Below are positions 63,647-64,000 of a stretch of 64,000 bases of DNA, one piece after another. Below the pieces are notes generated by a model. That model was not told the origin of the DNA. It ran no database searches and was given only the letters and a program-made list of their open reading frames with translations. The stretch covers positions 310,001 through 374,000 of the forward strand of contig NZ_NPKT01000001.1 in assembly GCF_008329565.1 (NCBI RefSeq). The letters run 5' to 3'. Numbering within the stretch: position 1 is the first letter of the stretch; every line of letters begins with the position of its first letter. This DNA comes from Mycolicibacterium sp. P1-5. Lineage in GTDB: Bacteria > Actinomycetota > Actinomycetes > Mycobacteriales > Mycobacteriaceae. The position numbers and the translations under genes were made by a program.

Positions 63647-63949
63647 ATGATCAAAGGTTTATTGACGGCGGCTGCGGCCGCTGGAGCTATCGCGCTCATC
63701 GGCGCGCCGTCGGCAGGGGCCATCACAAACGCCGAGTCCGACTACATCAAGGATCTGACCAGCGCCGGGATCGCTGGCGACCAGGCGGCGTTGGTCGCCG
63801 ACGGCCATACCATCTGCAACGCGCTGACCCAGGGTGCGGACCCGAATGAATTGTCGCAGACCTACTTCAAGAACTCCGGTCAGATCAGCCATGCTCAGGC
63901 GGATGCGGCGATCAACTTCGCCAAGACCGATCTGTGCCCCGCCGGCTGA
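63647..63949 (+). CDS. DUF732 secreted protein
   Basis: A 100-residue exported protein of the mycobacterial DUF732 family. Its signal peptide MIKGLLTAAAAAGAIALIGAPSAGA is followed by a mature part of about 75 residues with two cysteines (GHTICNAL and TDLCPAG), a usual pair for this family. The ATG at 63647 has AAGGG 8 bases upstream. Function is unknown. A strong hairpin follows the gene. Confidence 0.87.
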   Translation: MIKGLLTAAAAAGAIALIGAPSAGAITNAESDYIKDLTSAGIAGDQAALVADGHTICNALTQGADPNELSQTYFKNSGQISHAQADAAINFAKTDLCPAG

Positions 63950-63970
63950 CAGCCCCCGGACTACCGAGAG

Positions 63971-63999
63971 CGCGGCTGGCCTGATTCAGGCCAGCCGCG
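63971..63999. terminator. Strong intrinsic terminator hairpin
   Basis: Two 14-base arms, CGCGGCTGGCCTGA and its exact complement, are separated by a single T, so the effective stem is about 11-12 pairs with a small loop. It lies 22 bases after the DUF732 stop. The sequence after it is cut by the window edge, so a T-run cannot be checked. Confidence 0.8.
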
Positions 64000-64000
64000 T

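Overview
The window is high-GC actinobacterial DNA from a mycobacterium, most likely an environmental Mycolicibacterium-type species. Markers are an MmpS/MmpL pair, 13E12-type DUF222/HNH proteins, an F420-type luciferase-like oxidoreductase and a Ddn-like nitroreductase, a DUF732 secreted protein, many acyl-CoA dehydrogenases and SDRs, GTG/TTG starts and ATGA/GTGA gene overlaps. From memory, the gene order follows M. tuberculosis Rv2551c-Rv2578c (aroE, mltG, ruvX, alaS, yjbQ, Rv2557-like, rarA, Rv2567-2569 set, aspS, Rv2575, Rv2578c). Lipid and xenobiotic catabolism cassettes are inserted between these conserved blocks. No tRNA, rRNA, CRISPR array, insertion sequence or prophage was seen.

Layout. 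1-4796: a MoxR/DUF58/VWA/VWA/TPR-like operon with its 5' end cut by the window; it resembles Bat operons. 4879-11003: a leftward housekeeping run (yjbQ, alaS, ruvX, mltG, aroE, prepilin-peptidase-like). 11120-14597: Rv2557-like stress protein, a 13E12 HNH protein with an SOS-like box over its start, and rarA. 14633-23218: EamA transporter, TetR/SDR divergon, a 13E12 remnant, a secreted protein, IclR regulator, a LLM-NTF2-SDR cassette, acyl-CoA dehydrogenase and DUF3097. 23305-29144: beta-lactamase-fold esterase, then a leftward ATP-grasp/alpha-E, transglutaminase, zinc-peptidase operon. 29365-36092: membrane proteins, MmpS/MmpL and a condensation-fold acyltransferase. 36117-38617: HxlR regulator divergent from thiolase-DUF302-unknown. 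38672-44573: Ddn-like protein with aspS, SRPBCC protein, esterase, zinc peptidase, DUF427.

44581-49902: a TesB/TetR/amidohydrolase/two acyl-CoA dehydrogenase divergon tied together by a shared GGTAACGTCATT element. 49913-53441: esterase, Rv2578c-like radical SAM protein with a perfect SOS box, and two small envelope proteins. 53653-58458: a complete urea ABC transporter, urtABCDE, with no urease in view. 58523-60269: a Tat-type minimal catalase, cytochrome b561 and a 33-residue peptide. 60252-62950: TetR divergent from an NTF2-SDR-NTF2 cassette in which the SDR has lost its catalytic tyrosine. 62954-64000: two small proteins and a strong terminator hairpin.

Best leads: the NTF2/pseudo-SDR/NTF2 cassette, the GGTAACGTCATT regulon, the SOS-like box containing a start codon, the MoxR-VWA operon with a degraded metal site, and four convergent gene pairs that share a palindromic stop (TTAA or CTAG).
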